Positions 7,029 through 15,271 of a stretch of 27,808 nt of DNA are shown piece after piece (within the stretch, counting starts at the first letter, position 1; the number at the start of each line of letters is the position of its first letter). Origin of the DNA: Actinomycetales bacterium (GTDB lineage Bacteria > Actinomycetota > Actinomycetes > Actinomycetales > Dermatophilaceae); assembly GCA_016710385.1 (NCBI GenBank), contig JADJVX010000001.1, positions 1 through 27,808 on the forward strand. Reading direction: 5' to 3'. The position numbers were made by a program, and so were the translations under genes. Below the pieces are notes generated by a model, which worked only from the letters and a program-made list of their open reading frames with translations, did no database searches and was not told the DNA's origin.

Positions 7029-8417
7029 ATGACCGAGGCGAGCCACCCCACCCAGCCGACCACCTTCGCGGTGCCCACCGACGAGGCCACCGTGCGCGCC
7101 AGCGATCGCGCCCATGTCTTCCACTCGTGGTCGGCGCAAGGGGCGATCAACCCGCTGCCGATCGCGCGCGCCGAGGGCAGCCGGTTCTGGGACTACCAGG
7201 GCAAGGGCTACCTCGACTTCACCTCGGGCCTGGTCAACGTCAACATCGGCTACAACCACCCGCGGATGATCGCCGCCATCGCCGAGCAAGCTGGCCGGAT
7301 GACGACCATCGCCCCCGGGTATGCCGTCGACGTCCGCTCCGAGGCCGCTCGCCTCATCGCCGAGCGGGCCCCGGCAGGCCTGAACATGGTGTTCTTCACC
7401 AACGGTGGGGCCGAGGCGACCGAGAACGCCATCCGGATGGCCCGGCTGCACACCGGCCGCCACAAGATCTTCGCGGCCTACCGCTCCTACCACGGAGCAA
7501 CCGCGGGAGCCCTGACGATGACCGGCGACCCGCGCCGGGTCGCCAGCGAACCCGGCATACCGGGCGTTGTGCACTTCTGGGGGCCCTACCTCTACCGCTC
7601 GGCCTTCCATGCCGAGACCGAGGCGCAGGAGACCCAGCGGGCTCTGGCGCACCTGCGCGATCTCATCACCGTCGAAGGCCCCAGCTCGATCGCCGCGATC
7701 ATCCTCGAGACGATCGTCGGCACCAATGGCGTCCTCGTGCCGCCGGCGGGTTACCTCGCCGGCGTGCGCGCGCTGTGCGACGAGTTCGGGATCGTCATGA
7801 TCGCCGACGAGGTCATGGCCGGGTTCGGCCGCATCGGGCAGTGGTATGCCCTGCAGCACTGGAATGTCACGCCCGACCTCATCACCTTCGCCAAGGGGGT
7901 CAACTCCGGCTATGTGCCGCTGGGTGGCGTGGTCATCTCGGACGCCATCGCCGACACCTTCCGCGACCGGGTCTACCCCGGCGGGCTGACCTACTCCGGC
8001 CACCCGCTGGCTTGCGCGGCGGCCGTCGCGTCGATCCAGATCTTCGAAGACGAGGACGTGCTCGGGCATGCCCGGATGCTCGGGGAGGAGGTCATCGGCC
8101 CCGAGCTGGCCAAGATCGCCGACAAGCACCCTTCGGTCGGTGAGGTGCGCGGCCTTGGGGTCTTCTGGGCGCTCGAGCTGGTGACCGATCGCGACACCAG
8201 GGCACCGCTGGTGCCCTACAACGCCAGTGGAGCGGCGGCCAAGCCGATGCTCGACTTCGCCGCAGCCTGCAAGGCGCAGGGCTTGTGGCCGTTCACCCAC
8301 TTCAACCGCACCCATGTCGTCCCGCCGTGCACGACGAGCGTCGAGGAGGTCCACGAGGGCCTGGCGATCCTCGACGACGCACTCACCGTCGCCGACACCT
8401 ACTACACAGGCAGCTGA
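7029..8417 (+). CDS. Class III PLP-dependent aminotransferase, omega-amino-acid:pyruvate type
   Basis: 462 residues, full length for fold-type I class III aminotransferases. Motifs: an N-terminal block VFHSWSAQGAINPLPIARA; the PLP phosphate-binding turn in FFTNGGAEATENAIRMAR; YRSYHGAT; the cofactor-binding Asp in MIADEVMAGFGR; and the Schiff-base lysine Lys289 in ITFAKGVNSGYVPLGG. Proteins like this are annotated as aspartate-aminotransferase-family, taurine-pyruvate or beta-alanine-pyruvate aminotransferases; they move an amino group from an omega-amino donor to pyruvate. The substrate cannot be fixed here. An upstream in-frame start at 7002 exists, but the -10 element points to 7029. The 3' end overlaps the convergent phosphatidyltransferase gene by 16 nt. 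Confidence 0.92.
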   Translation: MTEASHPTQPTTFAVPTDEATVRASDRAHVFHSWSAQGAINPLPIARAEGSRFWDYQGKGYLDFTSGLVNVNIGYNHPRMIAAIAEQAGRMTTIAPGYAVDVRSEAARLIAERAPAGLNMVFFTNGGAEATENAIRMARLHTGRHKIFAAYRSYHGATAGALTMTGDPRRVASEPGIPGVVHFWGPYLYRSAFHAETEAQETQRALAHLRDLITVEGPSSIAAIILETIVGTNGVLVPPAGYLAGVRALCDEFGIVMIADEVMAGFGRIGQWYALQHWNVTPDLITFAKGVNSGYVPLGGVVISDAIADTFRDRVYPGGLTYSGHPLACAAAVASIQIFEDEDVLGHARMLGEEVIGPELAKIADKHPSVGEVRGLGVFWALELVTDRDTRAPLVPYNASGAAAKPMLDFAAACKAQGLWPFTHFNRTHVVPPCTTSVEEVHEGLAILDDALTVADTYYTGS

Positions 8418-9202
8418 GCCGGCGCGGGCGCGACCTCGGCCACAGGTGCCGCGTCCGCTACTCGCGCCGGGGTCGGCTCGACAGCCGAGTCGGCCCGATG
8501 GCGACGGCGCTGCGCGGTGAGCCACAACGACTCGCCGACATAGAACGCGATGTAGCCCAGCGACGCCGCGACCACCCAGGCCGGCGGCGTGGGCAGGGAG
8601 GCGACGATCACGGCATACGCGAGCAGCCACAATCCGGCGCCGACCATGTTGGCGACCCACCAGGTCTGGGTGCGGGAGGGGTAGACGTAGCCGATCGGCA
8701 CGAAAACCAGTGCGGTGCAAGCCAGGACGAGCGCGCTCGTGGCGACTGTCCCGAGCCCGAGAACGACGACATAGAACGCGATGACGTTCCAATAGGACGG
8801 GAAGCCGAGGAAGAGGTGGTCGTCGGTCTTGGCGTCCATGCGACAGAACTGGAAGCACGAGGCCAGCAGCGGCGCGCATGCGACGACCCAGCCGAGCGGC
8901 CCGGTCGGCAGGTAGCCACCGAGCCACAACAGGGTCACTGGCGCGAAGCAGTAGGTGAGGTAATCGACGATGTTGTCCAACAACGCTCCGTCGAAGCTCG
9001 GCCACATCTCCTTGACCCGGAAATGGCGGGCCAAGAAGCCATCCGTCCCGTCGACGAGCATCGCCGCGAGGAACAGCCAGAGCGCCATGGTGATCTCTCG
9101 CGCCTGGATCGCGACGACCATGAGGAAGGCGAGCACCGCGCCGATAGCGGTGTAGGCATGCACCAGAGCCGCAGCGAAACGGCTCCCTGAGGCCGGCGGC
9201 AC
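8402..9202 (-). CDS. CDP-alcohol phosphatidyltransferase, phosphatidylcholine-synthase-like
   Basis: 266 residues, an integral membrane enzyme with about seven or eight hydrophobic segments. The active-site motif reads DGFLAR, then FDGALLDNIVDY: the DGxxAR...GxxxDxxxD signature of CDP-alcohol phosphotransferases, but with 12 residues between AR and G rather than eight. That spacing and the text LLDNIVDYLTYCFAP are typical of phosphatidylcholine synthase (Pcs), which joins choline to CDP-diacylglycerol. The alcohol substrate here is inferred. GTG 9202 has AAGGTGA just upstream; an ATG 18 nt further upstream meets a stop at once. The gene is divergent from the flippase-like gene, with about 100 nt between starts. 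The C-terminus is Ala/Pro/Val-rich and probably cytoplasmic. Confidence 0.87.
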   Translation of the reverse strand: MPPASGSRFAAALVHAYTAIGAVLAFLMVVAIQAREITMALWLFLAAMLVDGTDGFLARHFRVKEMWPSFDGALLDNIVDYLTYCFAPVTLLWLGGYLPTGPLGWVVACAPLLASCFQFCRMDAKTDDHLFLGFPSYWNVIAFYVVVLGLGTVATSALVLACTALVFVPIGYVYPSRTQTWWVANMVGAGLWLLAYAVIVASLPTPPAWVVAASLGYIAFYVGESLWLTAQRRRHRADSAVEPTPARVADAAPVAEVAPAPAQLPV

Positions 9203-9303
9203 GGGCGGTCACCTTCGCATTCGGGCAGTGAAGTCGCCCAAGTATGCCGTGCCGCCCGCCTGTAGTGCGGTGTTTGGGCCGCTTCGTGAGGCAGGATGGT
9301 CCG

Positions 9304-11688
9304 GTGCCCAGGACTCCGGTGAGCGTGGAGGTTGTGGAGCCTCGCATCGCCGATCGCGTCCGGCGTGGCGCCGACCTCTATTGGCTGGTGATGTATGCCG
9401 CCCTGGCCGTCCTCGCGATCAGCCTCGGCAATCTCGCCGTCGGCACCGCCGGTGCCCTCGAGCAGGACCTTGCCGGCGCGACGAGCGGGGTGCCCCGGCT
9501 GATCCTCGCGCTCATGGCGTGGGTTTCCGGCACCGGTGTCTTGCTGCTGCCGATCGCCGTGGGCATCGATCTGGTGGTGCGACAGCGGGCCTGGCAGTTC
9601 GTGCTGTCGCTGGTCGGAGCGGCGATCGCGGCGGGGATCGGGCTGGCGATCAAGACCGCGATCAGCGATGGCCAGTTGACCACCGTGCTCGCGGTGCTCA
9701 CCCGACCGAGTCGCAGCACGGGGCGCACCAACGCGCTCGACCTGGTCGTCGTCGCCCTGACTGCCCTGGTCGTCGTCGCGAACATCTCCGGGCGGCGCTG
9801 GCTGGTGCCGTTTGCGTCGTTGGTCCTGGGCTCGATGAGCGTCACCACTTTCCTGGCCGGATCCAACACCGCGTTGGCGCTGCTGTGCTCGTTCCTGCTC
9901 GGCGCGATCGTCGGGCACGCCGTGCGGTTTGCCTTCGGCACGAGCGCGACTCGGGCTCCCGGCACCGACGTGGCCCGTGAGCTGATGCTGGCCGGGACCC
10001 CGCTGCACACCCTCGTCCTCGTTGACGACTATGACGAAGGGGCCCGGCTTTATCACGCCCGGGGGCCGCGGGGATCTCTCGATGTGCATGTCTTCGACCG
10101 TGACACCTTCGGGTTGGCGTCGGGGCGGCGGCTGTTGAGCCGGCTGCGGCTGCGCGGGGCCACGACCCGGGCTCCGTCTTTCACCCTCCGCGGCGCGGTG
10201 GAGCACCGAGCGTTGCAGGCCTTCTCCCTGCAGTGGGCGGGCGTGACCGCCCCGGTGCCGGTGGCGATTTGCGACGTCGGCGGGGTGTCGGCGGCGATCG
10301 CGACGACGCGGGTCGAGGGGCGCACTCTGCGTGAGATCGGCGACGGACTCACCGACGATCAGGCCCGGGCGGTGGTGCAGATGCTGCTCACCCTGCAGCA
10401 GCACCGGATCGCGTTCCGGGGCTTCAGCCGGGATGCGGTGGCGATCCTGCCCGATGGCAAGGCGGGCTTGGTGGCCACCGGGGACGGCGACGTCGGCAGC
10501 GACGACCTGTCGCAACGCACCGACGCAGCCCGGGTTATGGTGATGCTCTCTCTGGGCATGGGAGCCGAGCGAGCCGTCCAGATCGCGGTGCAGGAGGGTG
10601 GTGCGAAGTTTGTCTCCCGCACCCTGCCGCTGCTGCAGCCGTTGGCGTTGGGCCGTGGCCTGCGGCTGGACCTGGCCAGCCGCAAGAAGCTGCTCGACGA
10701 GTTGCGCGAGCAGGTGCTCACTCTCGCGCCCGCCCAGGAAGAACCGGCCAGCATTCAGCTGCGCCGGGTCTCGCCCAAGGGCCTGCTCACCCTCGTGGGT
10801 GGCGCGGTCGCGGCATACATCGTCCTGCCCCAACTCGTGCAGGTGGACTTCGGCGCGGTGCTGTCACGGGCGGAATGGGGCTGGGGGCTGGCCGCGCTGG
10901 CCAGCGCTGTGCTGACCTTCGCGGGGGCGTCGTTGGTGCTGCATGGCTCCGTGCCGGTGCGACTGCGCTTCGTGCGGACCTATCTCACCCAGCTGGCCGT
11001 CGCCTTCAGCAGCCTCATCGCACCGGCGACGATCGGCAATATCGCGCTCAACACCCGTTACCTGCAGCGGTCGGGCATCACTCCGACGGCGGCCGGGGCC
11101 AGTGTCGGTTTGGCGCAGGTCTTCCAATTCACCTCGTACGCAAGCCTGCTGGCGCTCGCGAGTGTCGTCGCGGGGACGGGGCCGCAGGCGTCCTTCCAGC
11201 CGCCGGCGAAGGTCGTCGCCGCGATCCCCGTCGTGCTGGCCGTCATCGCAGGCCTCTTCGCCATCCCGCGGGTGCGGAAGGTCTTCCGCGAGCGGGTCTT
11301 GCCGCAGCTGCGTGCCGTCGTGCCGCAGATTCTCGGGGTGCTCCAGCGGCCGGCCAAGCTCGCCGAGTTGCTCGGTGGAGCGCTGGTGCTCGACCTGAGT
11401 TTCGTTGCGGCGCTCTATTTCTCGTGCCGGGCATTCGGCGCCCAGCCGGCTGTGGCTGCCGTGGCCGTCGTCTATTTCGCGGGCGCCATTATCGGGTCGG
11501 CAGTGCCGACTCCCGGTGGCCTAGGAGGCATCGAGGCCGCGATGTCGGCCGGCCTCACCATCGCGGCGGGCGTCGACGCGTCGACCGCCTTCTCGGCGGT
11601 GCTGCTCTATCGCATCGTCACCTACTGGCTGCCGATCCCGGCCGGCTGGTTCGCCCTGCAACACCTGCAGTCCCACGACGCCATCTGA
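9304..11688 (+). CDS. MprF/LPG-synthase-TM-like membrane protein with degenerate kinase-like domain
   Basis: 794 residues from GTG 9304 (AGGA 7 nt upstream; an in-frame ATG at 9244 adds 20 unlikely residues). Three parts: about five N-terminal membrane segments (residues about 20-220); a soluble region (about 225-490) laid out like the ABC1/APH-type kinase-like domain of this actinobacterial family (RVEGRTLREIG, then LLTLQQHRIAFRGFSRDAV); and about seven C-terminal segments of the UPF0104/LPG-synthase-TM family (PATIGNIALNTRYL, then GSAVPTPGGLGGIEAAMS). Relatives synthesise or flip aminoacylated lipids or other lipid-linked molecules. The aminoacyl-transferase domain of MprF is absent. The kinase catalytic loop has lost its Asp, so this part is probably a pseudokinase. 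It is divergent from the phosphatidylcholine-synthase-like gene, consistent with a membrane-lipid role. Confidence 0.85.
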   Translation: MPRTPVSVEVVEPRIADRVRRGADLYWLVMYAALAVLAISLGNLAVGTAGALEQDLAGATSGVPRLILALMAWVSGTGVLLLPIAVGIDLVVRQRAWQFVLSLVGAAIAAGIGLAIKTAISDGQLTTVLAVLTRPSRSTGRTNALDLVVVALTALVVVANISGRRWLVPFASLVLGSMSVTTFLAGSNTALALLCSFLLGAIVGHAVRFAFGTSATRAPGTDVARELMLAGTPLHTLVLVDDYDEGARLYHARGPRGSLDVHVFDRDTFGLASGRRLLSRLRLRGATTRAPSFTLRGAVEHRALQAFSLQWAGVTAPVPVAICDVGGVSAAIATTRVEGRTLREIGDGLTDDQARAVVQMLLTLQQHRIAFRGFSRDAVAILPDGKAGLVATGDGDVGSDDLSQRTDAARVMVMLSLGMGAERAVQIAVQEGGAKFVSRTLPLLQPLALGRGLRLDLASRKKLLDELREQVLTLAPAQEEPASIQLRRVSPKGLLTLVGGAVAAYIVLPQLVQVDFGAVLSRAEWGWGLAALASAVLTFAGASLVLHGSVPVRLRFVRTYLTQLAVAFSSLIAPATIGNIALNTRYLQRSGITPTAAGASVGLAQVFQFTSYASLLALASVVAGTGPQASFQPPAKVVAAIPVVLAVIAGLFAIPRVRKVFRERVLPQLRAVVPQILGVLQRPAKLAELLGGALVLDLSFVAALYFSCRAFGAQPAVAAVAVVYFAGAIIGSAVPTPGGLGGIEAAMSAGLTIAAGVDASTAFSAVLLYRIVTYWLPIPAGWFALQHLQSHDAI

Positions 11689-11756
11689 GCGTCGGCGGGG
11701 AGGCCCTCTGTCTGAGTGAATCCCTGGGGCAAACAGGTGGCCGGCCGCATGGCCGT

Positions 11757-11762
11757 TAGCAT
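11757..11762 (+). promoter_or_regulatory. Candidate -10 element (TAGCAT) before the QueC-like gene
   Basis: TAGCAT fits TANNNT and is followed by 7 nt and GTG 11770, the same spacing as the element before the aminotransferase. It points to a leaderless start at 11770. No clear -35 is visible. Confidence 0.4.
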
Positions 11763-11769
11763 GGGCGGC

Positions 11770-13014
11770 GTGCAAGCGCTATGGAATCCGCGGGGTCGCT
11801 CTTGGCAATTGAACCTGATTCGCGATTCGCAAGACCCTGAGCGTGGTCCGGGGCAGGGGGGGCGTCCAGTCGGGCTGAAAGCTGCTGAAGCGACCGTCGA
11901 GCTCCCGCATGCTGTGGTCGAACCCCATCCGGACGCGGAGGCGCTTGCCGCCCTGGTGATCGTCCGACCGTGGATCGGGAAACGCCTCGTGGTCCGACGA
12001 GGTGTCTCGCCGGCATTTGCCGCACTCGTGTTCCGGACATTCGGAATCGAACTGTCTCCCGTTGACGACAACCTCATGCCGCGCGCCCCGGGAGCCTCGC
12101 CGGTCCTGTCTTACAGCGCCGGCTTCGACTCCTCGGCTGCGTCGGTGCTGCTCCCAGAGGCACCCCACCTCTACCATCTGCGGGCCGACCATCCGAAGTT
12201 TCCTGGCGATCCGGCATATCAGTCGCTCGCTCTCGCGAGAATGGCGGCCGCCGCGGGAGCGCATCGACGTGACGTCAGAATCATCCGAGCTGACTTCGAG
12301 CATTTGGTCGACCCGTACCCATCCTTGCCGCATTGGTTCGGCTTCGCAGTCGGTGCCCTCCTGATGTCGGAGGAACTGGATGCGGGAGCCATCGCATTGG
12401 GGGGAACTCTCGAGACCTGGTACATGGACATGGGGCGCAAATGGACCGGGTCTCCACCCATCGGTTTGGGCATCGATCCTTTGCCGGAGATGGTCGGGAT
12501 GCCGATCATGCGACCGACCGCTGGGCTCACGGAGATCACCACACTCCGGATCTCCACAGAGTCGGAACTCAGTGGACTCGCGCGATCATGCGTGCGTGGC
12601 AGCGGTGCGAGCCCCTGCCATGTATGTTCAAAATGTATTCGTAAGGACCTCATTGCGGCCACGGTCACCGGCCAGTCGGTTGGGCAGCTCGACCACCTCG
12701 ACCCGCAGGGTGCGGGCTGGAAGGCAATTATCGGCGGCGCTCGTCCGCTGTACATGCAGGCGCAATTTGAGTACTGCCTCGCGCGATACACCTCGCCTTC
12801 GGCGGCGCTGGACGAGCTTCGAGCCGAACTCGCCCCGAATCCGGTTGACACGGAGTGGCTGGACAAGGCGCATCGGCCGGCCATCGGCAATTTCGTGCCG
12901 TTGCGTTGGCAGCACGTCATCCAACAACGAATCGGCTCTCTCGTCGAGTGGATGACGCCGAAAGATGAAGCCGCGATGGCGTCGTTCGACCGGACAACTC
13001 CTGCTGCGACGTGA
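11770..13014 (+). CDS. QueC-like PP-loop ATP pyrophosphatase-fold protein with Cys4 zinc site
   Basis: 414 residues if GTG 11770 is used. In-frame GTG 11716, ATG 11749 (with CAGGTGG upstream) and ATG 11761 are alternatives, but family-like sequence starts at about 11770. The PP-loop LSYSAGFDSS at 113-122 binds ATP in QueC, ExsB and related adenylating enzymes. Near the C-terminus Cys274, Cys283, Cys286 and Cys289 form C-x8-C-x2-C-x2-C, the QueC zinc pattern. QueC makes the 7-cyano-7-deazaguanine precursor, and QueC-like proteins also occur in phage-defence systems such as Qat. No queD, queE, folE or defence partner is adjacent, and the N-terminal 110 residues are not typical of QueC. Codon use is less GC-biased and the window's heptamer is absent, suggesting transfer. 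Confidence 0.8.
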   Translation: MQALWNPRGRSWQLNLIRDSQDPERGPGQGGRPVGLKAAEATVELPHAVVEPHPDAEALAALVIVRPWIGKRLVVRRGVSPAFAALVFRTFGIELSPVDDNLMPRAPGASPVLSYSAGFDSSAASVLLPEAPHLYHLRADHPKFPGDPAYQSLALARMAAAAGAHRRDVRIIRADFEHLVDPYPSLPHWFGFAVGALLMSEELDAGAIALGGTLETWYMDMGRKWTGSPPIGLGIDPLPEMVGMPIMRPTAGLTEITTLRISTESELSGLARSCVRGSGASPCHVCSKCIRKDLIAATVTGQSVGQLDHLDPQGAGWKAIIGGARPLYMQAQFEYCLARYTSPSAALDELRAELAPNPVDTEWLDKAHRPAIGNFVPLRWQHVIQQRIGSLVEWMTPKDEAAMASFDRTTPAAT

Positions 13015-13017
13015 ACC

Positions 13018-13048
13018 CGCGTCCGAATCGACCCCTCGACTCGACGCG
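13018..13048. terminator. Strong hairpin between converging genes, probable bidirectional terminator
   Basis: Arms 13018-13031 and 13036-13048 pair over about 13 positions, with one bulged C and one mismatch, around a CCCC loop. It begins 3 nt after the QueC-like gene and ends 31 nt before the stop of the minus-strand operon. There is no T tract on either side, which is usual for high-GC actinobacterial terminators. Confidence 0.6.
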
Positions 13049-13079
13049 TTCGGTCGGTGCTCGGCGCCGTGATGGGCTG

Positions 13080-13994
13080 CTAGCCGGCCGCGGCGGCCTG
13101 CTCGTCGGCCGTGGCCCGGCGCACGACGATCCGCGTCCAGGCGCCCACGTAGATCCGGTCGCCATCGTCGAGCTCGCGCTTGGGACCCACCTCGATCGGG
13201 TCCTCAGGCAACGGGGCAGCGATCTGGCCCACGAAGGTGCCATTGGAGGACCCCAGGTCCTCGACGAACCACCGGGTGCCGTCGGTCGTCAACTGGGCAT
13301 GCCGCCGGCTCACACCGCTGTCGGTGGTGCAGTCGATGTCCGGGACGATGTTCTTGCTCGCCGAAACCCGCCCGATGAGCGCGCTGCGCACAGTGAGCGG
13401 CACGACGACCGGCAACCCGGGGGAGGGCATCGGCTCGTCGGCCTCCTGCCCGGCATACCACTCGGGGTCGACCCACACCTCGGCGACCCACTCGGGAGCC
13501 ACAGCAGGAGGTATGCCGGTGCCCTCGGTCGGCGTCGGCACCGGCAGGGGTGCGGCGCCCACCTCGGCTCCGCCGGGTGCGCTCTTCGGGTCGCCGCCAG
13601 GTGCTCCGCCCGGGTCGCCGCTGGGTTCGCTGCCGGAGCCGCCCCCGGTCGCGCCAGTCGCAGCCGCTGACCGGCTCTCCCCGGATTCAGGGGTGACCGA
13701 ACGGGGCGCCACTCCCCGGGGCATGGCCCCGGTGGTGAAGTCATAACCGCAGGCCTCACAGAAGAGCGAGTCCGGAGCGCTCTCGACGGCGCAGTTGGGA
13801 CACACCTGATGCGCGGGGTGCGTCGGCGGCTGTGCCCCACCAGCGGCACCCGCAGAGGTGGCGGCCGGGGTCGGGGTGCTCGCCGAGGTCGGGCCGCCGT
13901 TGCCGGCATCGGGCGCGCCAGCGAGGTCAGCGCCGCACGTGTCGCAGTAGTCGGTGGCCTCGGACGTGTGGCCGTTGGGGCAGACCTTGCTCAC
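13080..13994 (-). CDS. Zinc-ribbon FHA-domain protein
   Basis: 304 residues, last gene of the operon. Two N-terminal zinc ribbons: CPNGHTS with YCDTCGADL near residues 5-24, and CPNCAVES with LFCEACGYDF near 64-85. A long Gly/Pro/Ala/Ser-rich linker follows, then a C-terminal FHA domain at about 204-293 with GR, SRRH (229-232) and DLGSSNGTFVG (about 246-256), the residues that bind phosphothreonine peptides. It is thus a likely reader of PknG phosphorylation. It is not a GarA/OdhI orthologue by appearance: it is twice as long and lacks the N-terminal ETT phospho-acceptor motif. The GTG start overlaps the VWA stop (GTGA). Soluble, no membrane segment. Confidence 0.88.
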   Translation of the reverse strand: MSKVCPNGHTSEATDYCDTCGADLAGAPDAGNGGPTSASTPTPAATSAGAAGGAQPPTHPAHQVCPNCAVESAPDSLFCEACGYDFTTGAMPRGVAPRSVTPESGESRSAAATGATGGGSGSEPSGDPGGAPGGDPKSAPGGAEVGAAPLPVPTPTEGTGIPPAVAPEWVAEVWVDPEWYAGQEADEPMPSPGLPVVVPLTVRSALIGRVSASKNIVPDIDCTTDSGVSRRHAQLTTDGTRWFVEDLGSSNGTFVGQIAAPLPEDPIEVGPKRELDDGDRIYVGAWTRIVVRRATADEQAAAAG

Positions 13995-15271
13995 TTCTTC
14001 ACCCTCCGGGTCTTGGTCGAGGCGGTGTCGAGCGCCATTTCGTCGAGCCGCTCGACCGCCTTCTTCAACCGGACCGTGCCCGTTTCGGCGTTGTCGATCT
14101 CGACGACCTTCTTCAATCGGGAGGTCATCTCCTCGTCGCCGGTCTGGGTCGCGATCTGCACGGCCCGGCCCAGCTTGCGGGTGGCGCCGTCTTCGTCGCC
14201 GGCAGCCTTGGCGGCCAGTCCGTCCTGGATGGCCGCGGCGAGCTCGGCCTGGCCGGTGTAGCGGGCCACCTGATCGTCGATCCGAGTGGTCAGCGATTCG
14301 TCGCCCGACCAGGTGGCCTTGACCAAGGCCTGGGCCTGCACAGCGTCGCGCACCATGACCTGCACTCGGGAGGCCAGTTGCTCCTGCCCGACACTCTTGG
14401 CCGGCAGTCGCACGGCCACGTGGTAGTCACGGCTCTCGTCGGCCCACGCTCCGGTGGGGAAGGACGCCGTCAGCGCATTGACCAGAGACCGTTTGGCGGT
14501 GATGTCCTCCAGGTCGGGGGCGACCTGCTTGACGAACAAGACCTGGGCTCCCTGCGGCGCCCACACCCGCAGGTCGACGGCGGCCACGCCGCGCGCCATC
14601 GATGCCCGGACCAGCGCGGCGAACTCCTGCGCCATCCGGTCCGGCGACGGAATGAGGTCGACCGTGCCGAGCAGGGCCGACGCGATGCGGCGCACCTCGT
14701 CGACCTGCCAGCGGTCACCGAGCCCGCGACAGTCGCACTGGAAGAACCCGGTCGCCGACTGGATCGCCCAGGTCAACTGCTCGGGCGTCTCGTGTTCGTT
14801 GGCGCCGTCGGTGAGCAGGATCGCGTGCCGCTGGGTCACCTGCGGCACCGACAGGAAGACCTCCTTGGCCTTGGTCAGCCAGGTGCCCATCGCCGTGCCG
14901 CCGTCGGCCTGGAACCGCTGCACAGCGGCGATGGCCTCCGCCCGGGTGCGCCCGTCCATCCGCACCATCTGCTGCGTCGAGCGTCCCGGTGGGTAGACCA
15001 GCGTGCCCACGTGGTTGCCCGCGATGACCGCGAACCACGTGCCGTCGGTGATCTCCTGCAAGGCGACCGACGCGGCATACCGGCCTTGCGCGATGCCGGT
15101 CGGCCCCATCGACCCGGAGGTGTCGACGATGACGATCTCGGCCGCCTCGGTGCCCGCGTCGGCTCCGGCCTGCCCGGCTCCCTCACAGGTGACGCGCACG
15201 ATGGCATGCACATCGGTGCCGCCATCGGGCAGGAACTCGTTCTGGAAGACCTCAGTGCGGAAGGTTGCCAT
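13991..15271 (-). CDS. VWA-domain protein with intact MIDAS
   Basis: 426 residues from ATG 15271. AGAGG 9 nt upstream favours this start over ATG 15280; the much longer frame to 15799 lies over the phosphatase gene and is spurious. The von Willebrand A domain covers about 42-220 with a complete metal-ion-dependent adhesion site: Asp50-Thr-Ser52-Gly-Ser54, Thr126 (DGGTAMGT) and Asp155 (LLTDGANEH). The C-terminal half is helical, with AAAIQDGLAAKAAGDEDGA-type repeats that could be a TPR-like or coiled segment, and it ends in a basic tail KTRRVKK. No signal peptide. VWA proteins beside kinase/phosphatase pairs usually act as metal-dependent scaffolds, as in the TerY-P triads; that role here is inference. 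It overlaps the phosphatase by 20 nt and the FHA gene by 4 nt. Confidence 0.88.
   Translation of the reverse strand: MATFRTEVFQNEFLPDGGTDVHAIVRVTCEGAGQAGADAGTEAAEIVIVDTSGSMGPTGIAQGRYAASVALQEITDGTWFAVIAGNHVGTLVYPPGRSTQQMVRMDGRTRAEAIAAVQRFQADGGTAMGTWLTKAKEVFLSVPQVTQRHAILLTDGANEHETPEQLTWAIQSATGFFQCDCRGLGDRWQVDEVRRIASALLGTVDLIPSPDRMAQEFAALVRASMARGVAAVDLRVWAPQGAQVLFVKQVAPDLEDITAKRSLVNALTASFPTGAWADESRDYHVAVRLPAKSVGQEQLASRVQVMVRDAVQAQALVKATWSGDESLTTRIDDQVARYTGQAELAAAIQDGLAAKAAGDEDGATRKLGRAVQIATQTGDEEMTSRLKKVVEIDNAETGTVRLKKAVERLDEMALDTASTKTRRVKK

Noticed and set aside
6996..9347. 783-codon open minus-strand frame over the aminotransferase and the phosphatidyltransferase
   Set aside because: Antisense to, or in another frame of, two genes with clear family motifs; its own translation is Arg/Gly/Asp-rich with no domain, typical of high-GC shadow frames.
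8935..10833. 632-codon open minus-strand frame over the flippase-like gene
   Set aside because: Gln/Arg/His-rich antisense shadow without motifs; the plus-strand frame has membrane segments and family motifs.
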